Positions 46,100 to 56,052 of a stretch of 64,000 nt of DNA are shown piece after piece. Numbering within the stretch: position 1 is the first letter of the stretch; each line of letters starts with the position of its first letter. Source of the DNA: Cystobacter fuscus DSM 2262 (lineage in GTDB: Bacteria > Myxococcota > Myxococcia > Myxococcales > Myxococcaceae); the NCBI RefSeq assembly GCF_000335475.2, contig NZ_ANAH02000025.1, forward strand, positions 88,195 through 152,194. Reading direction: 5' to 3'. The position numbers and the translations under genes are program-made. Under the pieces are notes generated by a model that saw only the letters and a program-made list of their open reading frames with translations, made no database searches and was not told the DNA's origin.

Positions 46100-46662
46100 A
46101 GGTGCTCGTCGTCCCAGAGGACCCGACGCTCGACCAGTACATCCTCAAGCCCATCGTCGAGCGGCTTCTGGCCGACCTCGGGAAGCAGGCGCGGGTCCAG
46201 GTTCTCTCCAAGCCTCGACTGCGCGGCGTTGCTCAGGCTCTTGATGCCGCCATCATCGCGGACATCATTCAGACCTGGAGGATGATCGACCTGTTCCTGA
46301 TCATGGTGGACCGCGACGGCGATCCCAAGAGACTGGAACGAGCCACCGCGCTGGAGAGCACTCAGCAGCGGCTCTTCGTCTGCCTCGCCATCGAGGAGAT
46401 CGAGGTCTGGATGCTCGCGGCCCATCGGGACACCCTGTCCGAGGCATGGAGCGAGATTCGCCGGGAACACCACCCCAAGGAGCGCTACGCCCATCCGTTT
46501 CTCGCCGAGCGGGCGCCCAAATTCGACCCGGGTGACGGACGCGTCTGGGCCATGCGCGAACTCGCCGGGAAGTGGAAGGGTGTCCTGAGCGCGTGTGATG
46601 AACTCGAGGGGCTCAAGCACCGGCTCCACGAGTGGATGCAACGAGGGACGGAACGCACGTAG
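46096..46662 (+). CDS. TOPRIM/DUF4276-like partner of the ATPase
   Basis: A 188-residue soluble protein translated in overlap with the ATPase gene (GTG inside the GTGA). Motifs suggest a TOPRIM-type fold like DUF4276 proteins: an N-terminal acidic strand (VLVVPEDPTLDQYILKPIVE), a central DxD (FLIMVDRDGDPKRLE) and an E-x-E-x-W helix (LAIEEIEVWMLAAHRD). These could coordinate metal as in TOPRIM nucleases. A basic tail ends the chain (RLHEWMQRGTERT). It should act with the ATPase; nuclease activity is inferred, not shown. Confidence 0.7.
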   Translation: MKVLVVPEDPTLDQYILKPIVERLLADLGKQARVQVLSKPRLRGVAQALDAAIIADIIQTWRMIDLFLIMVDRDGDPKRLERATALESTQQRLFVCLAIEEIEVWMLAAHRDTLSEAWSEIRREHHPKERYAHPFLAERAPKFDPGDGRVWAMRELAGKWKGVLSACDELEGLKHRLHEWMQRGTERT

Positions 46663-46687
46663 CGCGGCCGCACTCTCTTCGTGGCGC

Positions 46688-47374
46688 TCAACGCCCTCGG
46701 GGCGGTTCCAATCCGAGGGCGGCGTCGAGGAGCGCGGCGAGCACGGCGCGAAAGCGCGCATCCGCCTGGGCGTACTCGGTTCGCCCGAGCCCCGGCAGCA
46801 GCATGTGCCGGGCGAGCGTGTACCCCTGCGCGGCGCACAGCCCCACGAGCAGCGTCATCTCCAGGGCCTCGCGCGACGGGGGCGGCAGCCCCTGCACCGT
46901 GGCGACCCGGTCCACCTGAGACTCCAGCACATCCATCACCCGGCGCAGTCCCTGGCCCAGGGCCAGGTGCTCGCCACGCCCGGTGAGCAACGCCCACGCC
47001 ATCAACCGGACGTTCCCCTCGTCCTGGAGGAGCGGCGAGAAGAGTTCCAGCCACTGGGCGATGTCGGGAGGCTCCCTGGACTCGAGCATCCGTTGCCAGA
47101 AGCCGTCCGCCAGGAGCCGGGCCCGGCGCTGGAACACCTCGCGCACCAGCGACTCGTAAGTGCCGAAGTAGTGGGTGACGAGCCCGTGGCTCACCCCCGC
47201 GGCGCGCGCCACCGCCTGCAGTCCCACCCCGTCCGGCCCCCGTTCACTCAGCAGCGACTCGGCCGCCTCGAGGATGGCCTCCCGCGCCTGCTCGGGGGAG
47301 CGGCGCCGGGAGGGGGAGGGGGAACGGGAAGCGCGCGGGGTCTTCTCGCGACGGGCGGGGCGCCTGGTGGCCAT
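46688..47374 (-). CDS. TetR-family transcriptional regulator
   Basis: A 228-residue repressor-type protein. A basic disordered N-terminus (about 25 residues, many Arg/Pro) precedes the TetR helix-turn-helix: AREAILEAAESLLSERGPDGVGLQAVARAAGVSHGLVTHYFGTYESLVREVF. The C-terminal ligand/dimer domain is helical and not assignable. It is transcribed away from an RND pump gene with only 35 bases between the starts, so it very likely represses that gene and itself. Confidence 0.92.
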   Translation of the reverse strand: MATRRPARREKTPRASRSPSPSRRRSPEQAREAILEAAESLLSERGPDGVGLQAVARAAGVSHGLVTHYFGTYESLVREVFQRRARLLADGFWQRMLESREPPDIAQWLELFSPLLQDEGNVRLMAWALLTGRGEHLALGQGLRRVMDVLESQVDRVATVQGLPPPSREALEMTLLVGLCAAQGYTLARHMLLPGLGRTEYAQADARFRAVLAALLDAALGLEPPRGR

Positions 47375-47409
47375 CGCGCGCCAACCTACCTTCCGCCCCC
47401 TCCCGCCAC

Positions 47410-50400
47410 GTGTCCCTCATTGGCGGGGATGACAACGAGCCGACGCTTGTTGGCAGCCGTGCCAGCGAATCCTCCCTCTCGCATCGCCTCGCGGTGCTCA
47501 TCGTCGCGAGCGTGATGCTCGTGGGGGGGGCCTACACCGCCTCGCGGATGCCGGTCGACGTCTTCCCGGACCTCACGGCGCCCACGGTGACCGTCATCAC
47601 CGAGGGGCACGGCATGGCTCCCGAGGAGCTCGAGACGCGGGTGACCCTGCCCATCGAGTCCTCCCTCAACGGCGCGCCGGGGGTCAGGCGTGTGCGCTCG
47701 GCGACGGGGGTTGGCATCTCGGTCATCTACGCCGAGTTCGACTGGGGAACGGACATCTACCGCGCGCGGCAGACCGTGAGCGAGAAGCTCCAGCTCGTGC
47801 GCGACACGCTGCCCGCCGAGGTCGAGGCGCCGGTGCTCGCCCCCATCTCGTCCATCATGGGGGAGATCCTCTTCCTCGCCGTGACGGCCGGGCAGGGAAC
47901 GGAGATGGAGGCGCGGACGTTCGCGGACTTCACGCTGCGCAGGCGGCTGCTCGCCGTGCCCGGCGTGTCGCAGGTCATCGTGACGGGCGGCGAGCGCAGG
48001 CAGTTCGAGGTCGTGCTCCGGCCCGAGCGTCTGGCGGCCCAGGGGGTGACGGTGGGGGAGGTGGTCCGGGCCCTCGAGGAGACGAACACCAACGTGTCGG
48101 CGGGCTTCGTGAACGAGGGGGGACAGGAATACCTGGTGCACGGCGTCGGCCGGGTGCGCACGCCCGAGGATGTCGCGGAGACGCTCGTCACCTGGCGCGG
48201 GGAGCAGCCCGTCCTCGTGCGTCACCTCGGCGAGGTGCGTATCGGCGCCGCGCCCTCCCGGGGTAAGGGCTCCTTCGGTGGCCAGCCGGCGGTCATCGTC
48301 GGCGTGCAGAAACAACCGGGCTCCAACACCCTGGAGCTCACCCGGCGCATCGATCGGGAGCTCGACGAGCTGGCGCGCACGCTGCCCGGGGGAAGGACCC
48401 TCCAGCGCGACATCTTCCGCCAGGCGGACTTCATCGAGGTGGCGATTGGCAACGTGCTCGAGGCGCTTCGGGATGGCGTCGTGCTCGTGCTCCTCATCGT
48501 CCTCGCGTTCCTGCGCAGCGGGCGCGCGAGTGCCATCACCCTCATCGCCATTCCGCTCTCGCTGGTGACGGCGGTGTTCGCGTTGTCCGCGTTCGGTGCG
48601 ACCCTCAACACCATGACCCTGGGCGGCATGGCCATCGCCGTCGGCGAGCTGGTGGACGACGCGGTCATCGACGTCGAGAACGTCGTGCGGCGCCTGCGGC
48701 AGAACGCGCTGCTGCCCGAGGAGACCCGGCGCCCCGCGCTCGAGATCGTCCTCACCGCCAGCCAGGAGATTCGCGGCAGCATCGTCTTCGCGACGCTCAT
48801 CGTGGTGCTCGTCTTCCTGCCGCTGTTCTTCCTCTCCGGGGTCGAGGGGCGTCTCTTGCAGCCGCTCGGCATGGCGTACGTGGTGTCGCTCGCCGCCTCG
48901 CTCTTCGTCGCCGTGACGCTCACCCCCGTGCTGTGCTCCTACCTGCTGCCCGGCTCGAAGGCCGTCTCCGCCGCGCATGAGCCGCGCTTGTCCCGGTGGC
49001 TCAAGCAGCGGTACACGCCGCTGCTCGAGGGCGCCATCCAGCGCTGGCGGCTCGTGGCCTCGGTCTCGTTCGCCTTGTTGGCGACGGCGGGCGTCGCGCT
49101 CGCGCTGTCGGGCCGTTCCTTCCTCCCCGAGTTCCGGGAGGGCACGCTGACCATCGCGGCGGTGACGCTTCCTGGCACCTCGCTCGCCGGGTTCGATGCC
49201 ACCGGGAGGCGCATCGAGCAGATCCTCCTGCGGCATCCCGAGGTGGTCTCCGTCGCGCGCCGCACGGGACGCGCCGAGATGGACGAGCACGCCCAGGGGG
49301 TGAATGCCTCCGAGCTCGACGTGAGCCTGCGCGAGACGGAGCGCTCCCGGGAGGAGTTCCTCGAGGCCCTGCGGCGGGACTTCTCGCTGCTGCCGGGGGT
49401 GAGCATCACGATCGGCCAGCCCATCTCCCATCGCATCGATCACATGCTCTCCGGCACGCGGGCGAGCATCGCGGTCAAGGTCTTCGGAGACGATCTCGCC
49501 GAGCTGCGCCGTGTGGGCACCGAGGTCGAAGCCGCGATGCGAGGGGTGCCAGGCGTGGTGGATCTCTCCCGGGAGCAGCAGGCCGACATCCCCTTCGTGC
49601 GCGTCCGCTTCGATCGCGTCGCCATCGCCCGCCATGGCCTGCGCATCGCCGACGTCGCGCGCGCCCTGGAGGTGGGCTCGGGCGTGCACGTCGTGTCTCA
49701 GGTGATGGAAGGTCAGGCGGTCTTCGATCTCGTGGTGCGCACCGAGCCGGGCCGGGTCCAGTCCCTCGAGGATCTCCAGGAGTTGCTCGTGACGACGCCG
49801 CGCGGAGCCAGGGTTCCCCTGCGAGCGCTCGCGCACGTCCACCGCGACCGGGGACCGAACGAGATCGGCCGCGAGAACGTGCGGCGCAAGTTCGTCGTGA
49901 GCTGCAACCTCGCGGGGCGTGACGTCGTGAGCGTGGTGCGCGACATCCAGACGGCGGTGGAGCGCTCGGTGCGCCTGCCGGCCGGCTACCAGATCGTGTA
50001 TGGGGGGCAGTTCGAGAGCGCGGAAGGCGCCACCCACACCCTGGGGCTGCTCGGCCTCGCGTGCCTCGTGGGCATGTTCGGGCTGCTGTACACGGCGTTC
50101 GGCTCGGTGCGTGACGCGGTGCTGGTGATGGCCAACCTTCCCCTGGCGCTCATCGGAGGCGCGGCCGGCGTTCTGCTCCAGGGCGGGGTGCTCTCGATCG
50201 CGTCGCTCGTGGGCTTCATCACGCTGTTCGGCATCGCGACGCGCAACGGCATCATGCTCGTCTCGCACATCCGGCACCTGGTCCACGCGGAGGGCGTACG
50301 CGACCTCGACGAGGCCGTCCGGCGTGGCGCCCAGGAGCGGCTCGTGCCCATCCTGATGACCGCGCTCGCGGCGGGGCTCGGCCTGGTTCCCCTCGCGCTC

Positions 50401-50577
50401 TCCGGCGGCGAGCCGGGCAGCGAGATCCAGGCGCCCATGGCCGTGGTGATCCTGTGCGGCCTGTCGAGCTCGACCGCGCTCAACATGTTCGTCGTGCCCG
50501 CCCTGTACCGCCACTTCGGCGCGCTGGCGCGTGACGCGAGCCGGGAAGGAGCCGGGCTCCCCCCCGGGGCCGCGTGA
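47410..50577 (+). CDS. RND efflux transporter, CusA/CzcA-like
   Basis: A 1055-residue inner-membrane proton-driven pump of the RND superfamily, duplicated twice six helices. It starts within the first helix region (HRLAVLIVASVMLVGG, then RMPVDVFPDLTAPTVTV). The fourth-helix acidic pair is seen in AIAVGELVDDAVIDVENVVRRL, and later TLGGMAIA, AGVLLQGGVLSIASLVGFITLFG and RNGIMLVSHI mark the second half. The heavy-metal group has GxxVDGAVV at this point; here it is GELVDDAVID, so the metal-versus-organic substrate is open. No membrane-fusion or outer-membrane partner is adjacent. The GTG start without a clear ribosome site is uncertain. Confidence 0.9.
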   Translation: MSLIGGDDNEPTLVGSRASESSLSHRLAVLIVASVMLVGGAYTASRMPVDVFPDLTAPTVTVITEGHGMAPEELETRVTLPIESSLNGAPGVRRVRSATGVGISVIYAEFDWGTDIYRARQTVSEKLQLVRDTLPAEVEAPVLAPISSIMGEILFLAVTAGQGTEMEARTFADFTLRRRLLAVPGVSQVIVTGGERRQFEVVLRPERLAAQGVTVGEVVRALEETNTNVSAGFVNEGGQEYLVHGVGRVRTPEDVAETLVTWRGEQPVLVRHLGEVRIGAAPSRGKGSFGGQPAVIVGVQKQPGSNTLELTRRIDRELDELARTLPGGRTLQRDIFRQADFIEVAIGNVLEALRDGVVLVLLIVLAFLRSGRASAITLIAIPLSLVTAVFALSAFGATLNTMTLGGMAIAVGELVDDAVIDVENVVRRLRQNALLPEETRRPALEIVLTASQEIRGSIVFATLIVVLVFLPLFFLSGVEGRLLQPLGMAYVVSLAASLFVAVTLTPVLCSYLLPGSKAVSAAHEPRLSRWLKQRYTPLLEGAIQRWRLVASVSFALLATAGVALALSGRSFLPEFREGTLTIAAVTLPGTSLAGFDATGRRIEQILLRHPEVVSVARRTGRAEMDEHAQGVNASELDVSLRETERSREEFLEALRRDFSLLPGVSITIGQPISHRIDHMLSGTRASIAVKVFGDDLAELRRVGTEVEAAMRGVPGVVDLSREQQADIPFVRVRFDRVAIARHGLRIADVARALEVGSGVHVVSQVMEGQAVFDLVVRTEPGRVQSLEDLQELLVTTPRGARVPLRALAHVHRDRGPNEIGRENVRRKFVVSCNLAGRDVVSVVRDIQTAVERSVRLPAGYQIVYGGQFESAEGATHTLGLLGLACLVGMFGLLYTAFGSVRDAVLVMANLPLALIGGAAGVLLQGGVLSIASLVGFITLFGIATRNGIMLVSHIRHLVHAEGVRDLDEAVRRGAQERLVPILMTALAAGLGLVPLALSGGEPGSEIQAPMAVVILCGLSSSTALNMFVVPALYRHFGALARDASREGAGLPPGAA

Positions 50578-50614
50578 CGTGGACCGCCAGGGGAGGGCGC
50601 CTCGGCCCGCGGCG

Positions 50615-52087
50615 TCAGGCCTCGGCGCGCGCGTTGAGGATGGCGTGCAGCTGCTTGGACAGCTGCGAGAGCTGGTTGGCCGTCTGCATCGTCTGCGAGG
50701 AGGTCGTCTCCGCCTGACGGGCCGTCTGCGCCACCTCGAGGATGGCGGTGTTCACCTGCTCCACCGCCGTCGTCTGCTGCTGGGTGCTCAGCTCGATCTC
50801 CCGCGCCACGTCCAGGTTGCTGCGCACCAGCTCCGCGATGCGCCGGAAGTTGCCGGCCACCTCGCTGAACTGCTTGGCGCTGCTCTGCACCGCCTTGGAG
50901 CCGTCCTCGGTGGCCATGATGGTGGTGTTGGAGGCGGCGCGGATCTCGTCGATGAGCACGCGGATGTCCTTGGTCGCCCCGCCCACCCGGTCCGCCAGCT
51001 TGCGGATTTCATCCGCCACCACGGCGAAGCGCTTGCCGTGCTCGCCCGCGCCCGCGCTTTCAATCGTGGCGTTGATGGCCAGGATGTTCGTCTGCTCGGA
51101 CAGCTCGTTGATGATGTCCAGGATGCCGCCGATCTCCTGCGAGCGCTTGCCCAGCTCCAGCATGTGCGTGACGATCGCGTCCACCTGGCGGCTCACCACG
51201 TCGATGGCCTCCTGGGCGCGCTGCACCGTGTCCTTGCCCGTCTGCGCCGCCCCCGCCGTGTCGTCCGCCACGCGCGCCACCTGTTGGGCGCTGCCGGCGA
51301 TCTGCCGCGACGTGGACAACAGCTCCTTCACGGTGATGGAGATCTCCGTCGTGGCCGAGGCCTGCTCGCGCGCGCCGGACACCTGCTGCGACGCCGCCGA
51401 GTGCAGCTCGGCCGACGAGCCCTGCACCTGGGCGATGGCCGTCTGCAGCTTGCGCTCCAGGCTCCTGCCGATGACCAGCGCCACCAGCGAGGTGAAGAAC
51501 AGGAGCGCGAGGCCGTCGATCCAGAAGAACCGGTCCAGCTCGGCCGTCTCGTCCGTGCGCCCCTGCTCGCGCGCCGCGAGCTGCTTCTCCTCGTGCTGGA
51601 ACAACTCGGCGACCGTCCCACGCAGGCTCTCCATCACCCGCGGGCCCTCACTGGTCTTCAGGCGCGCCAGCGCGGCGTCGAGCCCCTGGTCGCGGCGCAC
51701 GTCGATGTTGGCGCGCAGGCTCTCCAGGCGCTGCGCGGCCAGATCCTTGAACGTGTCCAGCCGCCGCAGTTGCTCGGGGCTGTCGGAGAGCAGCACGCGC
51801 AGGGGCTCGAGCTCCCGGGTCAGGGCGGACGACGCCTGGCGGACGGGCTCGAGCGCGCCCTCGTTGCCGGTGATGAGGTAGTCGCGCTGTCCCGACTCCG
51901 CGTCCTTGATGATGGAGAAGACCCGCTCGATCTGCCCGAGCGTCTGATGGCTCCGCTCGACGAGGAGCGCGGCGTTCATGAGCTTCTGGGTGCTGTTGCG
52001 GGTCAGGAAGATGAAGCACATGATCAACGTCGAGATCAGGAGCAAACCCACGAAGAACTGCCGCCCCACGGTCCATCTCGAAAACAT
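50615..52087 (-). CDS. methyl-accepting chemotaxis protein with CHASE3 sensor
   Basis: A 490-residue chemoreceptor. Transmembrane helix 1 ([18 protein letters not shown]), a periplasmic CHASE3 domain ([20 protein letters not shown] at its start), helix 2 ([20 protein letters not shown]) and a cytoplasmic signalling coiled coil. The hairpin tip is [22 protein letters not shown], where standard receptors have IxxIAxQTNLLALNAAIEAA, so it is a recognisable but altered tip. No HAMP domain is obvious. GGAGA precedes the ATG at 52087. It would feed a Che-like kinase located elsewhere. Confidence 0.93.
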   Translation of the reverse strand: MFSRWTVGRQFFVGLLLISTLIMCFIFLTRNSTQKLMNAALLVERSHQTLGQIERVFSIIKDAESGQRDYLITGNEGALEPVRQASSALTRELEPLRVLLSDSPEQLRRLDTFKDLAAQRLESLRANIDVRRDQGLDAALARLKTSEGPRVMESLRGTVAELFQHEEKQLAAREQGRTDETAELDRFFWIDGLALLFFTSLVALVIGRSLERKLQTAIAQVQGSSAELHSAASQQVSGAREQASATTEISITVKELLSTSRQIAGSAQQVARVADDTAGAAQTGKDTVQRAQEAIDVVSRQVDAIVTHMLELGKRSQEIGGILDIINELSEQTNILAINATIESAGAGEHGKRFAVVADEIRKLADRVGGATKDIRVLIDEIRAASNTTIMATEDGSKAVQSSAKQFSEVAGNFRRIAELVRSNLDVAREIELSTQQQTTAVEQVNTAILEVAQTARQAETTSSQTMQTANQLSQLSKQLHAILNARAEA

Positions 52088-52238
52088 CGTCTCGTCTCCT
52101 CGGCCGGGGGTGGTCCCCCCCACACAGCGTTCCCGGAGTGTACGCGAACCGTGGGCGTTCGGCGCGCCCCTCCGCCCGCTCCCTCTGGCCCCACAAAGCG
52201 GTTGACGGCCCGTGCGGGCCCGGGGAAGCGTGGGGGAT

Positions 52239-53045
52239 ATGGACCAAGACTCGCGGACGCGGCCGTATGCACTGGTGACGGGGGCCTCCAGCGGCATTGG
52301 CCGGGAGCTGGCGGTGGTGCTCGCGCGCGAGGGGCACGCGCTGGTGTTGGTGGCCCGGCGCACCGAGCCCCTGCGCGCCCTGGCGGAGCAGCTCGAGCGC
52401 GCCCATGGCACTCCGTGTGTGGTGGTGGGCGCGGACCTCGGCATCCCCGAGGGCGTGGCCGAGGTGACGCGCGAGGTGGAGGCGCGGGGGCTCGCCATCG
52501 AGGTGCTGGTGAACAACGCCGGCTTCGGCCTGGCCGGCCCCGTCGCCACGCTGCCCGCCGAGTCCCAGTTGGGGATGATCGATTTGAACATCCGGGCGCT
52601 CACCGCGCTCACCCGGGCGTTCCTGCCGGGGATGGTGGCCCGGGGCCGGGGCTACGTGCTCAACGTCGCGTCGACGGCGGCCTTCCTGCCGGGCCCCCTC
52701 ATGGCCGTCTACTTCGCCTCCAAGGCGTACGTGCTGTCCTTGTCCAACGCGCTCCACGAGGAGCTGCGAGGGCAGGGGGTCCGGGTGACGGCCCTGTGCC
52801 CGGGCTACACCGAGACGGAGTTCGCCACGCGCGCCTCCGAGCACCAGCGGCCCCGGCTCTTCGGGGGACCGCTCGGCACGGGCAGTGCGCGCCAGGTGGC
52901 CGAGATAGGCTACCGGGGCATGAAGCGGGGCCGCGCGGTGGTCATTCCGGGCCTCCTCAACAAGCTGAGCGCCTGGTTCGTGAGGTTCACGCCGCTGGCG
53001 CTCAAGCTGCGCATGACCCGCTACCTCAACGGGAGCGGGAAGTAG
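52239..53045 (+). CDS. short-chain dehydrogenase/reductase
   Basis: A 268-residue SDR oxidoreductase. Cofactor motif [13 protein letters not shown] with a following basic ARRTE (suggests NADP(H)), NNAGFG, catalytic Ser in [12 protein letters not shown] and the YFASK pair (Y-x3-K). The C-terminus carries an extra amphipathic helix ([14 protein letters not shown]) common in the DltE/YqjQ-like subgroup. The ATG at 52239 after GGGGGAT is preferred over an upstream start. Substrate not predictable. Confidence 0.93.
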   Translation: MDQDSRTRPYALVTGASSGIGRELAVVLAREGHALVLVARRTEPLRALAEQLERAHGTPCVVVGADLGIPEGVAEVTREVEARGLAIEVLVNNAGFGLAGPVATLPAESQLGMIDLNIRALTALTRAFLPGMVARGRGYVLNVASTAAFLPGPLMAVYFASKAYVLSLSNALHEELRGQGVRVTALCPGYTETEFATRASEHQRPRLFGGPLGTGSARQVAEIGYRGMKRGRAVVIPGLLNKLSAWFVRFTPLALKLRMTRYLNGSGK

Positions 53046-53145
53046 GGCCCGGGAATCCCCAGGAGTTCCAGGCGTTTGAACGGTGTCCCCGGGTTTCGTT
53101 GGCGGAGCAATCAACCTGGGACTTCTCGCGGTGTGATGACGGAGG

Positions 53146-54780
53146 ATGAGCCCCATGTCCCGAGCCCTCCTGTTGAGCCTCCTGGGCCTGCTGACCCTGC
53201 CGGGGTGTGCGTCCGGCCCCTGGGAGCGAGCGACGACGCCCCCGCGCCTGACGTGGCCCGCCACCGGGTGGAGCGCGGACAAGCAGGCCCTGCACGTGCT
53301 GCGGCGGCTCGCCTTCGGGCCCTCGCCCCGGGACTGGGAGGAGGTGCGCCGCGTGGGCGTCGCGTCCTGGGTGGAGCGGCAGCTGTGGCCCGAGCGCATC
53401 CCCGACGAGGCCGTGGAGCGCCAGTTGGCAACCCTGCCAACGGTGACCTTCGGCATGAAGGCGCTCAGGGAGCGCTATCCGCTGCTCCAGGATCATGCGC
53501 GGGAGCTGGGGATCCGGCTGGAGACGCAGGAGGATCGGGATCGGCTCACGGAGATGCTGGGAGCGGACATGTTGCCCGGACGCGTGGACCAGGAGCTGCG
53601 CACCCAGAAGCTCTTGCGCGCGGTGGACGGCCAGCGCCAGTTGCAGGAGGTGCTGGTGGACTTCTGGTTCAACCACTTCAACGTGTCGGTGGACAAGGGG
53701 CCGGTGCGCTGGATGGTGATGTCCTTCGAGCGCGATGCGCTGCGGCCCCACGTCTTCGGGCGCTTCCGCGAGCTGTTGGCGGCCACCGCGCGCCACCCCG
53801 CCATGCTCTTCTACCTGGACAACTGGCGCAGCGCGGGCGAGGGCCCCGCACCGGGCAAGGGCGGGGGCAAGAAGAAGGCGTCCACCGGACTCAACGAGAA
53901 CTACGCCCGGGAGCTGCTGGAGCTGCACACGCTCGGGGTGGATGGCGGCTACTCGCAACAGGATGTGCGCGAGGTGGCGCGGGCCTTCACGGGCTGGACG
54001 ATCGACGAACCCGATCGCGCGCCCGTCTTCGTCTTCCAGCCCGACATGCACGACGCTGGAGACAAGCACGTGCTCGGCGTGGCGCTGCCGGCGGGGGGGG
54101 GACAGGAGGACGGGGAGCGGGTGTTGGACATCCTCGCGCGCCACCCCGCCACCGCGCGCTTCATCGCCACGAAGCTGGCGCGCAAGTTCGTGTCGGAAGC
54201 ACCGCCCCCGGCACTGGTGGAGCGGCTGGCCCAGGTGTTCCTGCGCACCGAGGGGGACTTGCGCGCCGTGTACTCGGCCCTCTTCACCTCGCCCGAGTTC
54301 TGGTCCGACGAGGCCCTGGGCGCGCTGACCAAGACGCCCCTGGAGTTGGTGGTCTCCAGCCTCCGCGCCCTGGGGGCCCGGACGGATGGCGGGCCGGCGC
54401 TCTCCCGCGTGGTGGAGCGCATGGGCCAGTCCCTCTACCGCGCCCCCGCGCCCACGGGCTTCCCGGAACACGCGGCCCCCTGGGTGAACACCGGCGCCCT
54501 CGTGCAGCGCATCAACTTCGCCCTCGATCTCACCGAGGGCAGGGTGCGGGGCACCCGCGTGGAGTTCCCCTGGGGATGGGCCTCGCCTCCCGCGAACGTG
54601 GCGGCGCTCCTGGACTCGCTCGTCCCCCGGCTGCTCTTCGAGCCCCTGTCCGCCGAGACCCGCGCCACGTTGCTCTCCGCGCTCGCGCCCGATTCCATGC
54701 CGGATGGGGAGATGCGGCCCCTGGACGTCCGCCGCGCGGCGGGCCTGCTGCTCGGCTCCCCCGAATTCCAGAAGCAGTGA
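53146..54780 (+). CDS. DUF1800 lipoprotein
   Basis: A 544-residue exported protein of the DUF1800 family. Lipobox LTLPGC (Cys21). Family blocks: HVLRRLAFGPSPRDWEEV, LVDFWFNHFNVS, ATARHPAMLFYLDN, GLNENYARELLELHTLGVDGGY, VARAFTGWTI, and C-terminal VLLGSPEFQ-type ending (LLLGSPEFQKQ). The function of the family is unknown. It nearly always sits beside a DUF1501 gene, as here (11-base gap), so the two probably work together outside the cytoplasmic membrane. Confidence 0.93.
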   Translation: MSPMSRALLLSLLGLLTLPGCASGPWERATTPPRLTWPATGWSADKQALHVLRRLAFGPSPRDWEEVRRVGVASWVERQLWPERIPDEAVERQLATLPTVTFGMKALRERYPLLQDHARELGIRLETQEDRDRLTEMLGADMLPGRVDQELRTQKLLRAVDGQRQLQEVLVDFWFNHFNVSVDKGPVRWMVMSFERDALRPHVFGRFRELLAATARHPAMLFYLDNWRSAGEGPAPGKGGGKKKASTGLNENYARELLELHTLGVDGGYSQQDVREVARAFTGWTIDEPDRAPVFVFQPDMHDAGDKHVLGVALPAGGGQEDGERVLDILARHPATARFIATKLARKFVSEAPPPALVERLAQVFLRTEGDLRAVYSALFTSPEFWSDEALGALTKTPLELVVSSLRALGARTDGGPALSRVVERMGQSLYRAPAPTGFPEHAAPWVNTGALVQRINFALDLTEGRVRGTRVEFPWGWASPPANVAALLDSLVPRLLFEPLSAETRATLLSALAPDSMPDGEMRPLDVRRAAGLLLGSPEFQKQ

Positions 54781-54791
54781 GGTCAACCGCC

Positions 54792-56027
54792 ATGCCGCAC
54801 CTGTCGCGCCGTCTGCTGCTCCAGGCCTCGGGCCTGTCCCTGCTGGGCCTGGCCACCGCGCCCCCCTTCCTCGCCCGCGCCGCGCAGCAGGTGCCCGGAG
54901 GTGAGCGCCGGGTGCTCGTCACGCTCTTCCTGCGCGGAGGGGCGGATGGGCTCTCGTTGGTGGCTCCGGTGGGGGACGCGGACTACAACCGGCTGCGGCC
55001 CACGATCGCGCTGCGCGCCACGGGGGAGCGCGCCGCGCTGCGCCTGGATGACACCTTCTGGCTGCACCCGGGGCTCGCCGCGCTGATGCCCCAGTGGAGC
55101 GACGGCACGCTCGCGGTGGTGCACGCGGTGGGGCTGCCCCAGGCGATGCGCAGCCACTTCGACGCCCAGGACTTCGTCGAGACCGGGACGCCCGGGGTGA
55201 AGTCCACCCACGAGGGCTACCTCAACCGCGTGCTGGCACAGCTCCCCGCGGAGCCGGCGAGTGCCTTTCGCGCCGTGGCGATACAGGACACCCTGCCGCT
55301 AGCGCTCGCGGGCACGGCTCCGGCGCTGGCGCTGGAGGCCCTGGCGGACTTCCGGCTGAGAGACCCCCAACGCGGCGCCACCTTCGCGTCCCTCTATGCC
55401 GGAGCGGTGGACGAGGCCCTGCGCACCACGGGCGCCGAGGCGAGCGCGGCGCTCGCGCGGGTGCGGGATGACGGCCTGGCGGACATGCCCCCGGCGCACG
55501 GAGCGGCCTATCCTCGCTCGCCGCTGGGCAAGCGGCTGCAGGACATCGCGCGGCTCATCCGCGCGGACGTGGGACTCCAGGTGGCCGCCACCGAGATGGG
55601 GGGATGGGACACGCACATGGCGCAGGGCATCACGACGGGCCACTTCGCCTCGCGGGCCCGGGAGCTCGGCGAGGCCCTCGGGGCGTTCGTCCAGGACCTG
55701 GGGCCGCGGTGGAGCGACGTGCTCGTCGTGGTGATGACGGAGTTCGGCCGCACGGTGAAGGAGAACGGCAGCCGGGGGACGGACCATGGCACGGGGGGCG
55801 CGATGCTGGTGCTCGGCGGCGGCGTGCGCGGGAGGCGCGTGGTGGGGCCGTGGAAGGGGCTCGCGCCCGAGCACCTGCTGGAGGGGCGGGACGTGCCCTC
55901 GCTCACGGACTTCCGCACCGTGCTCTCCGAGGCGCTGGAGGGACACCTGGGCGTGCGCTCCCTGGCGTCCGTGTTCCCGGGCTTCCAACTCCGGCCCGAG
56001 GCGCGGCTGAGGTTGTTGCGCGGGTGA
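54792..56027 (+). CDS. DUF1501 exported protein
   Basis: A 411-residue protein with a twin-arginine-like signal (SRRLLLQASGLSLLGLATA) that puts it outside the cytoplasm, folded. Family (sulfatase-like, DUF1501) blocks: VLVTLFLRGGADGLSLVAP, QAMRSHFDAQDFVETGTPG, EMGGWDTHMAQG, VVVMTEFGRTVKENGSRGTDHG and GGGVRGRRVVGPW. The conserved Asp/His/Thr set suggests an alkaline-phosphatase-like metal site. It is the partner of the DUF1800 lipoprotein; substrate unknown. Confidence 0.93.
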   Translation: MPHLSRRLLLQASGLSLLGLATAPPFLARAAQQVPGGERRVLVTLFLRGGADGLSLVAPVGDADYNRLRPTIALRATGERAALRLDDTFWLHPGLAALMPQWSDGTLAVVHAVGLPQAMRSHFDAQDFVETGTPGVKSTHEGYLNRVLAQLPAEPASAFRAVAIQDTLPLALAGTAPALALEALADFRLRDPQRGATFASLYAGAVDEALRTTGAEASAALARVRDDGLADMPPAHGAAYPRSPLGKRLQDIARLIRADVGLQVAATEMGGWDTHMAQGITTGHFASRARELGEALGAFVQDLGPRWSDVLVVVMTEFGRTVKENGSRGTDHGTGGAMLVLGGGVRGRRVVGPWKGLAPEHLLEGRDVPSLTDFRTVLSEALEGHLGVRSLASVFPGFQLRPEARLRLLRG

Positions 56028-56052
56028 ACGCGCGGTGAGTGGGCGGTGAAGT

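Noticed and set aside
47386..50514. 1042-codon minus-strand frame opposite the RND pump
   Set aside because: Mirror of the pump gene; composition is typical antisense (Arg, His, Asp, Gly).
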